Assembly: GCA_905116865.2 (NCBI GenBank)
Contig: CAJHNH020000817.1
Coordinates: 5,001-69,000 of the forward strand
Direction of reading: 5' to 3'
Origin: Candidula unifasciata
Lineage: Eukaryota > Mollusca > Gastropoda > Stylommatophora > Geomitridae
DNA: 64,000 nucleotides
In this document: positions 54,426 to 64,000 of the stretch, one piece after another
Position numbering within the stretch: position 1 is the stretch's first letter
Layout: every line of letters starts with the position of its first letter
Position numbers and translations under genes: made by a program
The notes under the pieces: model-generated
Database searches by the model: none
Told to the model about the DNA's origin: nothing
What the model saw: only the letters and a program-made list of their open reading frames with translations

Positions 54426-54920
54426 ATGTCATGTGCTCTGCCAACTGGCATAGGTGCTCATGCGTCTCCACAGATCACGATCCCTGGTTGCCTGGAACAG
54501 CTCTCTTGAAAATATCCCTCCATGCCAACGTGTCAGCCCATCCAGCATCATCTCCCTTGGCCTGTCTCTACCCCTTTTTCCACTGCTCTTTTCAGTTGTC
54601 ACGATGTTCTCAAATGTCTCCCTTCTCATTACGTGGCCAAAGAACAGTGTTTGTCTTTGTCCTATTGTTGTATATAGAGATCTGCTTTTATTAGCCTCTT
54701 TCATGCAATCGTTTATGTTGCACTGGCCGTCCAAGGTATTTGTAACATTCGATTCGTCTCAGAAAACACAACTCTGTTGCTTCCAAATTCTTCTTAATTT
54801 GTTCAGTGACATTCCAAGATTCGCTGTCATGCAGCAGGACAAGTTCTATGTAACAATTTAGCACTATCTTTCTGACATTATATGAGAGCGATTTATTGCA
54901 TAAGATTTTTTTCATTTTCT
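54425..54920 (-). mobile_element. LINE 3' part (thumb to C-terminus)
   Basis: Minus frames: NKSLSYNVRKIVLNCYIELV, ESWNVTEQIKKNLEATELCF and then LFFGHVMRRETFENIVTTEK, RPREMMLDGLTRWHGGIF and SRELFQATRDRDLWRRMSTY. The order matches the plus-strand copy at 13755-14112. One frameshift lies between the two frames. Confidence 0.8.
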
Positions 54921-54971
54921 GAAATAAAGCTTTCGCATTTCCTAATCTCTGTCACACATGTCATTAATGTC

Positions 54972-55610
54972 ATTCGTCTTCTTCTTCTGCCTTTCTATCC
55001 CCTAATGGAGCACAGGCCCTCAACCAACTCACGCCAAGTCGTTCTATCCTTCGCAATTACATGGATCTCTTCCTATGTCCTCCCTATCTTTCTAACTTCA
55101 TTCTCCAGCTCTCTTCTGCATGTGTTTTTTGGCCTTCCTTTATTCCTATGTCCCTGTGGGTTTTAATGCAAAGACATTCTAGTTATGCTGTTCTCCTGTT
55201 TTCCCAGTGTGTATCCTATCAAATGCCAGCATCTTTTCCTCACCTCTTGGTCCACTGGAGCGCTGCTTAGTTCTCTCCCAAAAACTCTACATTAATAAAA
55301 TTTAATTCCCTCTATTCTGCGAAGTCACTTGTTAATGAATGTCTGTAATTTATTTGTTATTGCCTTAGTTGTTCTCCATGTTTCCACCCTATACAAAAGT
55401 GACGATTTGACATTAGAATTACAAATTTTTAGTTTAGTATTTCTATTAATTTCTTTTTACCTCCACAAATTCCCTAGTGCTATGAAAGCTCTTCTTGCCT
55501 TTTGTAATCTTATTTTAATATCTCTATCAGTTTCTCCATCTTTATCTACATTGCTGCCCAGATAGGTGTACGACTCCACGTCTTCGAGTGTGGTGCCATT
55601 AAGAGAAACC
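54972..55610 (-). mobile_element. LINE 3' part, GAA-tailed type
   Basis: Minus-strand translation gives LYRVETWRTTKAITNKLQTF-like thumb sequence, then RRPKNTCRRELENEVRKIG and TTWRELVEGLCSIRG, the usual end of this LINE type. Its 3' edge on the plus strand is GTCTTCTTCTTCTGCC, a short GAA tail in minus sense. From 55610 to 55960 nothing is recognised. Confidence 0.7.
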
Positions 55611-55967
55611 ACATTATTGCAAAACAATACTTTATTTTTTAAGAAGGCGGACAGCAGTCGAGACTGCAGTTGCTACATGCATGGCATCTTAGACACATGT
55701 GGACTTGCGTGAATTATGCATTGAACTGGCTGCCTTCGACATGCGCTGTGCGTTTACTGTCATAACATGTAGAGAAGCCGAACTAGCAACATATTTTGTG
55801 ACACGTAACAAATGTAGTTTTGTTTCAGAATAGCGGTGCCTGTAGGCATAATTGATGGGGGTTTTCTGGATATTCATGTTGCTTTAAATGTGTTATCTTG
55901 GGGTGTTTTTTAAAGGTGTCGGTTCCGTCTGCTGGCGCGTTGTCTGTCTATCAGTCTGTCTGTCAGA

Positions 55968-56285
<318 letters not shown>

Positions 56286-56334
56286 TGATATGTGAAAGAT
56301 GAGTAACATAACGGGCCTTTTTGGGTCGAAGAGT

Positions 56335-56460
56335 ATGAGTGGGAACAGTAGTGGGAACAGTAGTGGGAACAGTAGTGGGAACAGTAGCGGGAACAGTAGC
56401 GGGAACAGTAGCGGGAACAGTAGTGGGAACAGTAGCGGGAACAGTAGCGGGAACAGGAGC
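56335..56460. repeat. 12-bp minisatellite
   Basis: About ten copies of GGGAACAGTAGT or GGGAACAGTAGC. The stretch 56470-56865 has no gene. Confidence 0.95.
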
Positions 56461-56867
56461 AGCAATAGGAACCCTGCAGCTTGCCGCTACCTGCCGCCGA
56501 TGCATTAATTGGCCTCCCACGTCATGTATATTTTTTTAAAGGGCTGTTGACATTTGACGCTAAGTTTTTCTTAATTTTTTAAAGAAAAAGCAGTAAGTTT
56601 GGGGGTCAAGTCGTCTTGAAGGTGTGTCAGCTGAAGGGATTAGGGACCCATCGAGGAGTCACGACGTAGGATACTATGGAATGATTATGGCAAAGAGGTC
56701 GGTTGTTGTGTGTTGTTAGGTGATTGGATTTAGGTTTAGCTGCCGTATATGTGGATTGATATCTGGATAGTCAAGCATGTTGTAAGTGTATTATTGTTGC
56801 TAAGATATTTGCTTGTGTCTCTGTTATCATTGGTGGGTGGTGTAGATGCCCGGAGTGGTGTGGGTAG

Positions 56868-57040
56868 CGTGGGCTGGTTAGGCGGGTAGCGTGGGCTGGT
56901 TAAGCGGGTAGCGTGGGCTGGTTAAGCGGGTAGCGTAGGCTGGTTAAGCGGGTAGCGTGGGCTGGTTAAGCGGGTAGCGTGGGCTGGTTAAGCGGGTAGC
57001 GTGGGCTGGTTAAGCGGGTAGCGTGGGCTGGTTCAGTGGA
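56868..57040. repeat. 22-bp minisatellite, about 8 copies
   Basis: The unit is GTGGGCTGGTTAAGCGGGTAGC (22 bp), with one GTAGG variant. The following stretch to 57170 (CACGCTGCGCTACCC and CCGCGCTATTCCC) is a loosely related C-rich complement. Confidence 0.93.
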
Positions 57041-57179
57041 ACACCACGCTGCGCTACCCGTTGAAACACCCCGCACTACCTACAGCACACCGCGCTATTC
57101 CCAGTACAGCCCGAAATCCACTGAATCACCCGCGGCACCAACACCACACCCTCCTTCCCGCTGAACAACACAGTGGTAC

Positions 57180-57280
57180 CCACCCACACATCACCCACCA
57201 AGTGCCGATTGGTTAATAAAATATAGGTCTAGCCCTGTATACCCAATACGCATGAGGACGTTGAAAAAGGTCTACGTTAT
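57180..57280 (+). mobile_element. SINE family C, 3' end
   Basis: CACCCACCAAGTGCCGATTG, GTTAATAAAATATAGGTCTAG and CCCTGTATACCCAATACGCAT. The 3' third only. Confidence 0.65.
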
Positions 57281-57379
57281 TTTACTACTTGTAATAGACC
57301 TCGTGTTTGAGGCAGGAAAATGTTGGCCACACACAAAAAAGTTCTGATAAGACTTGCTTAAGTGGTGACTTATCGCCAG

Positions 57380-57613
57380 GTCGGCTCTGTGGCTATTTCG
57401 ATGCGAACACTTCGCTTCGTAATGCCGGGATGCCAGGTTCGATCCCAGCTGCGGGCAATGCGCCTTGCGTTGGTTTCGACAGTGGTATCAAGAAAGCCGA
57501 CCGTCCAGGGGCAATGGCAAACTACTGGACGTAAATTTGCCCAGAGAAACCACACAACAGCCAGGGGCTGTTAGGGTTGGTTCTGCAACGTCCTCTAGAA
57601 GATACGCAACAAC
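57380..57613 (+). mobile_element. SINE family A, full length, perfect 11-bp duplication
   Basis: Head GTCGGCTCTGTGGCTATTTC, box B GGTTCGATCCC (57436-57446), body GGTTTCGACAGTGGTATCAA and GGCAATGGCAAACTACTGGA, end GATACGCAACAAC. The flanks CTTATCGCCAG at 57369-57379 and 57614-57624 are identical, a target-site duplication. This defines the family at 234 bp. The stretch 57625-58130 has C runs but no gene. Confidence 0.92.
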
Positions 57614-58139
57614 CTTATCGCCAGAAGTACGCTGATCATTAGGTCGTCCAATCAGAAGCGAGGTGGTGTGTAGCGGTGTGCTAATGGGGAGACGCGCGTA
57701 AAATTTACTATCAACGGTATCCATCTGTGTAAGTGATCGATATCTGACCCGTTTTACCCCCCCCCCCCCCTTTTCCCCACCCCGCCCGCACCAACACCCC
57801 CCCCCCCGCCCCAATTCCCTTTACTTTTCCAGTTACTATTCTTGTTCATTACTTTCCGTCCGCTTAATACTTTGAGGACATACAATTTGGCACTCAGTGT
57901 TTTTGATTTAGTGATTAAGCTTTCGTGTCTAAACATGTCTGAGTGCTTGCTCCAATCTGGCGGATATGTGGGCCGACTGTTGAGGTCATGGCATATGACT
58001 TGCTTTTGACCATTGTTTGCTGTTACATTTTCTCTTATATAATATAACTTAGTGTTTCTATTGAAATCGGAGGGCATTCTTTGTTATATATAATTATGTG
58101 TACAGATGAGCGTATATATGGGTAATTGTATAAATTTGT

Positions 58140-59330
58140 ATATCTGTGTGCGTGTCTGTATGTGTATGTCTCTGTGTGTGGGCGTGCGTCTATGAGTGTG
58201 TCTGTGTGTGCATTTGTATGGTGTCCGCGTGCGTGTCTGTCTGTGTGTCTGTGTTCGTGTCTCTGAGTTGATGTGTATGTGGGTGTGTGTCTATATGCGT
58301 GTTGTTATGTGCATATGTGTGTGTGTATCTGTATGTGTGCCTGTGTGTGTGTTTCTCTCTCATTGTGTGTGTCTATGTGCGTGTTTGTATGTGTATATGT
58401 GTGAGTGTGGCTGCGTGTTTGTCTCTGTGTGTGACAGTGTGTGTCTGTCAGTTTCTGTGTGTCTATGTATGTGTCTGTTTTTGTGGCTGCGTATGTGTCT
58501 GTGTGTCTATGCATGTGTGTGTCTGTTTCTGTGTGTCTGTGTGTGTGTGTTTGTTTGTGTGTGGCTTCGTGTGTAGCTGTGTGTGTGTCTTTGATTATGT
58601 CTGCGTGTGCCTCTATGTGTGTGTCTGTTCGTGTATGTCTGTGCGTGTGTGTCTGCGTGTTTTTCTCTTTGTGAGTGTTGTGTTTGTCTTTCTGTGTGTG
58701 TCTGTATGTTTGTGTCTGTGCTTGTGTCTGTATGTGTGTCTGTGTGTGTGTTTGTGCGTCTGTGGGTGTGTTTGTATGTGTCTGCCTCTGTGTGTGTTAG
58801 TATGTGTCTGTAGGTGTGTCTGTGTGTGTGGCTACGTGTGTATCTGTGCGTGTCTGTGCTTGTGTGTGTGGCTTTGTGTGTATTTGTGTGTGTCTCAATG
58901 GATGTGTCTATTTGATAATGTCTGCGTGTGCGTGTGTCTCTGTTTGTGAGTCTGCGTGTATGGCTGTGTGCATATGTCTGCGTGTGTTACTGTGTGGGTA
59001 TCTGTATGTGTATCTGTGTATACGTGAGTGTTGCGTATGTGTCTGTGTGTATCCCTGCCTGCGTGTTTGTATGTGTCTGTGTGTATTCCTATGGCTGCGT
59101 GTGTGTGTTTCTGTGTCAGTTTATGTCTGTATGCGTCTGTGTATGTGTTTGTAGGTGTCTTTTTGAGCGGTTACGTGTGTGTATGTGTGTGTGTTTGTGT
59201 GTCTGTGTGTGTGTCTGTAAAGCTGTGTATGTCTGTTTGTGTGTGTGTGTGTGTGTGTATGTGCATGGGTTGTTTGCGTGTGTACCTTAGTGTGTATTTT
59301 TGAGAGTATGTCTGTGTGTGACTGTGTGTA
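58140..59330. repeat. GT-rich low-complexity field
   Basis: About 1.2 kb of TGTGTGTCTGTGTG words with irregular TA and CG changes. It opens cysteine/valine-rich frames on the plus strand that are artefacts. Confidence 0.9.
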
Positions 59331-59384
59331 TGAGTGTGTGTATGTGTGTATGTGTGCATGCATGCATTCATGTATATGTATATG

Positions 59385-60240
59385 AATGTATGTATGTATG
59401 TGTATGTATGTATGTATGTATGTATGTATGTATGTATGTATGTATGTATGTATGTATGTATGTATGTATGTATGTATGTATGGATGGATGGATGGATGGA
59501 TGGATGGATGGATGGATGGATGGATGGATGGATGGATGGATGGATGGATGGATGAGTGGATGGATGGATGGATGGATGGATGGATGGATGGATGGATGGA
59601 TGGATGGATGGATGGATGGATGGATGGATGGATGGATGGATGGATGGATGGATGGATGGATGGATGGATGGATGGATGGATGGATGGATGGATGGATGGA
59701 TGGATGGATGTAGGTAGGTAGGTAGGTAGGAAGATAGGTAGGAAGGTAGGTAGGTCTGTCTGTCTGTCTGTCTGTGTGTGTGTGTGCGTGTGTGTGTGTG
59801 TCTGTGTGTCTGTGTGTGTGTGTGTCTGAGTGTGAGTGTGTGAGTGTGTGAGTGTGTGTGTGTGTGTATGTGTGTATGTGTGTATGTGTGTGTGTTTGAG
59901 TGTGAGTGTGTGTGTATGTGTGTATGTGTGTATGTGTGTATGTCTGTATGTCTGTATGTCTGTATGTAGGTAGGTAGGTAGGTAGGTAGATAGATAGGTA
60001 GGTAGGTAGGTAGGTAGGTAGGTAGGTAGGTAGGTAGGTAGGTAGGTAGGTAGGTAGGTAGGTATGTATGTATGTATGTATGAATGTATGTGTAAGTAGG
60101 TATGTGTGTATGTACGCATATATGTCTGTGTGTATGTATATGGATGTGTGTGTATGTATGTGTGTATTTGGTGCCTAAGTGTGTATGTAAGTGAGTGAAT
60201 GGGTTTGCGTGTGTACGTGGGTGTGTGTGTGCGCGCCCGA
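59385..60240. repeat. Compound tetranucleotide microsatellite, about 850 bp
   Basis: (TATG)n to 59480, (GATG)n 59480-59710 with one GAGTG slip, (TAGG)n to 59750, (TGTC)n, GT-rich to 59965, (TAGG)n again to 60065, then TATG-type. All long frames here are repeat shadows. Confidence 0.97.
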
Positions 60241-60359
60241 GCGTGCGCATGCATTTTACCACCCATGCTTTTGCTTTTGACATGATATTCATAAAATTCA
60301 CATTATCACATGAACATAACGTGCTTTAGTTATAAAATTCAACTGCTGTGTGAAACATT

Positions 60360-60430
60360 AGTGTTTAGGAGGGCCGAACGTAAGACAGGCTTGCGTGCCT
60401 AATTTGTAACCTTTTGAAAATTAAATTTTG
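60360..60430 (-). repeat. Dispersed repeat G, copy 3
   Basis: GTAAGACAGGCTTGCGTGCC, TAATTTGTAACCTTTTGAAAA and TTAAATTTTGTTCG: the reverse complement of the core at 25898 and 46692. The stretch 60430-60950 holds nothing recognised. Confidence 0.6.
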
Positions 60431-60954
60431 TTCGTTGGTTGGTTCGTTATTGGTTTTGTTAGTTGTGTTTTATTTTCACCCTTAAAAAGGCCTCGGAACA
60501 CGCGTGGCGATCTTGTAGACCAACAGTCGCTGTTCCTAGAAATCCCACAATCTTCATCGATTGAAATAATCGGCTTGACCACATCGAAACAAAGACTAAC
60601 TAAGACCTACCCCCCCCCCCTTCCCCCCTGCACTTTCAATGCATGCTGTAATAAAAAGCCATCAGCACCTGTATAGATATTTTAAGACCTCTTTGGGGGC
60701 GAATGAGAAGTGACCAGGGCTGCCAATGAGATTTGTATCAAATCCCAAGCTAAGCTGACCAAAAAAATCCAGCGATACATAAGCAAAGAACAGAAAAACA
60801 AGAGTTATAAAAGTACAAATTGTATGACTACGAAACGAAACATCTACCCACTTTTATAATAAGGAGAAGCCTATATTTTAAAAAACCACCAGATTCCAAA
60901 ATCGGAACCTAAGGGGTAAAAAAAAAAAAAAAGTATTGGTAGCCCTGGGAGTGA

Positions 60955-61125
60955 CAAGGGGATTTGGCGGACGCTCCAACCTCGAAGGAAAGGCAACAAG
61001 GACATACAGTCACACTGCCACTGATACTATCGGAGTTACAACTAATCCCAGGTCTAAAGATGTGGACTGAGCGCTTGTGAAAATACTGCCAATATTCGTT
61101 GTTTGCAACTGAACTCAGCTGAATT
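60955..61125 (+). mobile_element. LINE family E, 3' end fragment
   Basis: GATTTGGCGGACGCTCCAAC, then CCACTGATACTATCGGAGTT and AAGATGTGGACTGAGCGCTT match the 3' ends at 7620-7745 and 53700-53885. The stretch 61130-61590 holds nothing recognised. Confidence 0.55.
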
Positions 61126-61594
61126 CAAAACTTTTCCATCCCTCTTTTACCGTAGAAAAAGAAATATTATCCATTATCGCTTTATCGTATTTTGTAATTG
61201 TCTGTCTTAGATTCTTTAAAAGACAATTAGAATCCTAATTTTCCCGACTTCGTTAATTTGTACAACTATATTAAGTTTGCTTCAATTGATTTTAAAGCTA
61301 ATTCTCTTCAAGAAACATTTGGAAAAATAAAATTATCAGGTTTCGGACATCGAATTTGTGGGAAAAAATATGTGTAATTTAGAAGGAAAGGAGGCGTCTT
61401 TGGGGCATTGCTTACCATTACTGGAGAATATAGAAATAAAACGTCTGAAAGTAAAAGAAAGTATTCTCTTAAATTCACTAGGGTGATGTCATGTTTGAAA
61501 TATCAAGTTATGGGTGAGACTGAAAATATACTGCAGAAAGTGTATTGTCCTTAACAATAATAAGAACTTCACAGCAAGAGCATACACAATAGGA

Positions 61595-61680
61595 AGGGAG
61601 CACTTATGGGTGACACCCGTGTGCCATGATGTTGATCCGTAGAACAAATATAAACATGAATAAATATAAACATAAACAGT
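61595..61680 (+). mobile_element. SINE family D, 3' end
   Basis: GGGAGCACTTATGGGTGACA, CCCGTGTGCCATGATGTTGA and TCCGTAGAACAAATATAAAC. The 3' end only, with a short AAATATAAACATGAAT tail repeat. Confidence 0.65.
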
Positions 61681-61854
61681 AGCGATGTCGACAACTGTTT
61701 CGACACATTATCCTCCTATACAATCTCAGGCCGCCCTGGATCATGACGACAAGCCTCGGACATCTCCTGCTGCTCGTAGCGGACAATGGAAATCGAACAA
61801 GAAGAAAAGGTTGTTTTATAACTGGTATTCTGAGGTCTGGTGTTTCATGTGTGT

Positions 61855-64000
61855 TACTGCGGAAGCAAATTAGCCGCCTACCTTAACGACCAAAGTGACA
61901 AGCTTACGGTTGGTTCGTGGAATAGGCGCTGGACTTTGACAAATGGCAGAGAATCACTGGCAGGCATTTTTATCAGACACTTTGGCTTTAAAGGGATGAA
62001 AAGTTCTTTTCCACTAGGGGGTTAGACCAGTCTACCGAGGTCTATCTCCCACGACGTTTCGTTGCATCCAGAGCCAGCTTGAAAACCTTTTCCGCTGCTT
62101 TGCCCGGCTATTTTAATGCTACTGTCCGTTCAATTTCCCGCAAGCTAGGGTGCTTTAGTACACTGTAAGTGAAAGTAGAGATAAGTCCTCTTGCACCTAC
62201 ATCGACGGTAAAGATTTCTTTTTTTACTGTGTAAGCCTTGTCTCTCCTCAGACAGGCCTGCAGATCACAGAACTTTTACAGTTTATGCAGGTCATTTTCT
62301 TTCACCCGCGACTCGTACGACACGCTAAGCTCTGTCAGGATGAGCTGGAATTTTTCTACAGAATGCAGGATCATGTCTGGTCTCTGGTCAGTCTTTCAAA
62401 TTAATTCTGGGTACTGCTGGAAACCAGGCAGGTCGACTGCAAGTAACCAGTCCCTCGCACAGTCAAATATTAATGAAGCGTATGCGACCTTGTTGCTTTT
62501 ACCTTTAAAGATCTGCCCAGCCTTGAGAAAGAGCATAGAAACGGGGTGGGGGAGGACAGGCCTTCGCTTTGGCCCCTATTCTCGCTTGATCCTCAATGAT
62601 CTCTAACTCTTTCATTATTTTTTTGTGGCGCCATGTATATCGTCCCTGGCCTATGGCTATTCAGCACGCTGACAATAAGTGGTCGAGCGTCTGCTTAGCT
62701 CTGCATAGTGGACATGTCGAATGGATGGTCCCACACCATTTGGCCATTTTAGAGGGTAACACATCACAGGCAAATCCTGTGACAAAGCTCAGTCCCAGAG
62801 GGGCCATACGATAGATCTCACCCCATGTATTAGTGGTAAGGCGATCTCGAGGCCGATCCACTGGCCTTGTTGCCACTGTTAAACTGATTTTTGGACCATA
62901 AACTTGATGTCGGTGTTCTTTATCTGCTGTTTTGCCATGTCTCAGCGTTCTTTGGCCAAGGCTTTGGACTACCAAGTGACTTTTTCTTGACCTAAGCCGC
63001 GTCTATCGGTTTGTGTATAGTCCATGACTTCTTGAAATGTTTGTAAGTTCTAAGCAAATTTAGTCCCATCTTAGACCTTCCATTTTAATCTGTCTTCAGA
63101 TGGGCCAGGATAGCTGCCACTGTGGGATCTGTAGACTCGAGCAGCATCGTCGCAAGTCCGACCTTGCCGCCTTGAAACTGTTCGGTTATTGACTTGAACG
63201 GAAACACCGGCAAGCCTATTTACACTTTAGAGCCACATCGGTCAGACAAGGCGGCGCTCCAGACCAATTTTTTATAGCGGTAATTATTGTTTTCTCCATA
63301 GTCTCCAATGCACTCGTGCTTGCCTCGTACAAAAGCAGCGTCCAGAGGAGCTTGTGAATCAATATGAACTGGAGATACCAAACCTTGAACTTCTTGATCA
63401 GCCTGCATTGCTCGATAGCGAGCAGGCCTGTTGCCAGTGACTCGTGTATACGCCTGACTTCCATCCTATGAGATAACGTAGAATCGTAGACACAGCCGAG
63501 GCTCTTCACTTATTTCACTAGAACTGCAAAGATAATTTTCTTTGCCACTGTGAAACTGGTAGGCACCACTCTACCTAACTGGATAGATAGACTCCTGGTC
63601 TCCCGAGGCTTTTGTTGCATGCCGAACCGTTCAACCACTCGATCCATTCTCTCTAGAAAACATGAGCATGATCTTCATTGTCTGTGATGATAGTCGTGTC
63701 ATCCGTAAATGCTATTAGTGGCGGCATCTAGTGATTCCCAATTTGAAGGTCTTCACCGACGCCGGCAGCCCATCTAACATGACCTGCATGCCCATAACGA
63801 CCAGTATTTGCGAAATCGTACATCCCATTGCTATCTCAGCCAGGAGCTCAGTCCATCTAGTAGTAAACGTGGTGGTAGAGAAGCGTAGGGCGAACTTTAA
63901 GAACTATTATTCGATCACTTCGGTGATCTGTGTCGGTACGTGGAACATGCGAAGGGCTTCCCACAATAGCTTATGGGGTACCGACCCATAGGCTTTGGCG
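61855..64000 (-). mobile_element. R2-like LINE: RT, zinc knuckle and restriction-like endonuclease (decayed)
   Basis: The longest copy of this LINE, running off the right window edge. On the minus strand from 64000: RT blocks AYGSVPHKLLWEALRMFHVP and then MGCTISQILVVMGMQVML; the catalytic block LIAFTDDTTIIT (about 63712-63675; FTDD where FADD is usual, both Asp kept); thumb FKVWYLQFILIHKLLWTLLL; a CCHC-like knuckle CPLCRAKQTLDHLLSAC (62661-62711); then the endonuclease RPDMILHSVEKFQLILTELS, with the acidic residue (GAG) kept, and the 3' end. Stops and frameshifts occur in every domain, so it is inactive. An RT with a downstream knuckle and PD-(D/E) endonuclease marks the R2-like group of LINEs. 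Confidence 0.72.

Noticed and set aside
59121..60301. Long minus frames rich in THTHTY and HPSIHPSI
   Set aside because: Pure microsatellite translation.

Overview
This is a eukaryotic, metazoan window, most likely from a gastropod mollusc. It is AT-leaning, with very low gene density, split genes with GT/AG introns, tRNA-derived SINEs, many decayed non-LTR retrotransposon (LINE) 3' ends and an exceptional load of tandem repeats. The best lineage clue is the receptor at 41.1-44.9 kb. It combines LDL-receptor class A repeats, leucine-rich repeats and a rhodopsin-type seven-helix domain, the arrangement of the snail receptor GRL101, here with a C-type lectin domain in front. No prokaryotic, viral or CRISPR content was seen.

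Layout. 0.5-1.9 kb: a roughly 60-bp tandem array split by a 692-bp foldback element. 2-6.2 kb: LINE ends, a SINE and minisatellites with 29-bp and 33-bp units. 6.3-9.5 kb: the last two coding exons of a TRH-receptor-like neuropeptide GPCR. 9.5-16.6 kb: AT-rich degenerate repeats, LINE fragments, a GAA tract and a second 33-bp array. 16.9-18.6 kb: a 48-bp satellite with a 672-bp higher-order period. 19.2-21.9 kb: LINE sequence with a broken reverse transcriptase whose reading frame is interrupted by a 34-bp tandem expansion. 22-28.4 kb: further minisatellites and a 0.55-kb TTC/TTA tract. 28.5-38.6 kb: LINE and SINE debris. 38.6-40 kb: two convergent, possibly related, unrecognised coding segments, each with a C-terminal membrane helix. 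41.1-44.9 kb: the large lectin/LDLa/LRR receptor. 46-57.6 kb: SINEs (three insertions with clear target-site duplications, one nested), LINEs and a 1.4-kb direct-then-inverted repeat. 56-60.2 kb: very long tetranucleotide microsatellites. 61.8-64 kb: a decayed LINE with an R2-like endonuclease, running off the window end.

The host genes are only three or four: two GPCRs (one partial, one nearly complete but with an apparent frameshift) and the unrecognised convergent pair. Nothing shows that they act in one pathway; the large receptor and the convergent pair are neighbours and all look like cell-surface proteins. Most long open frames in the window are open only because a tandem unit divisible by three (24, 33, 39 or 48 bp), or a 29-bp unit, lacks stops. 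They are not called as genes.
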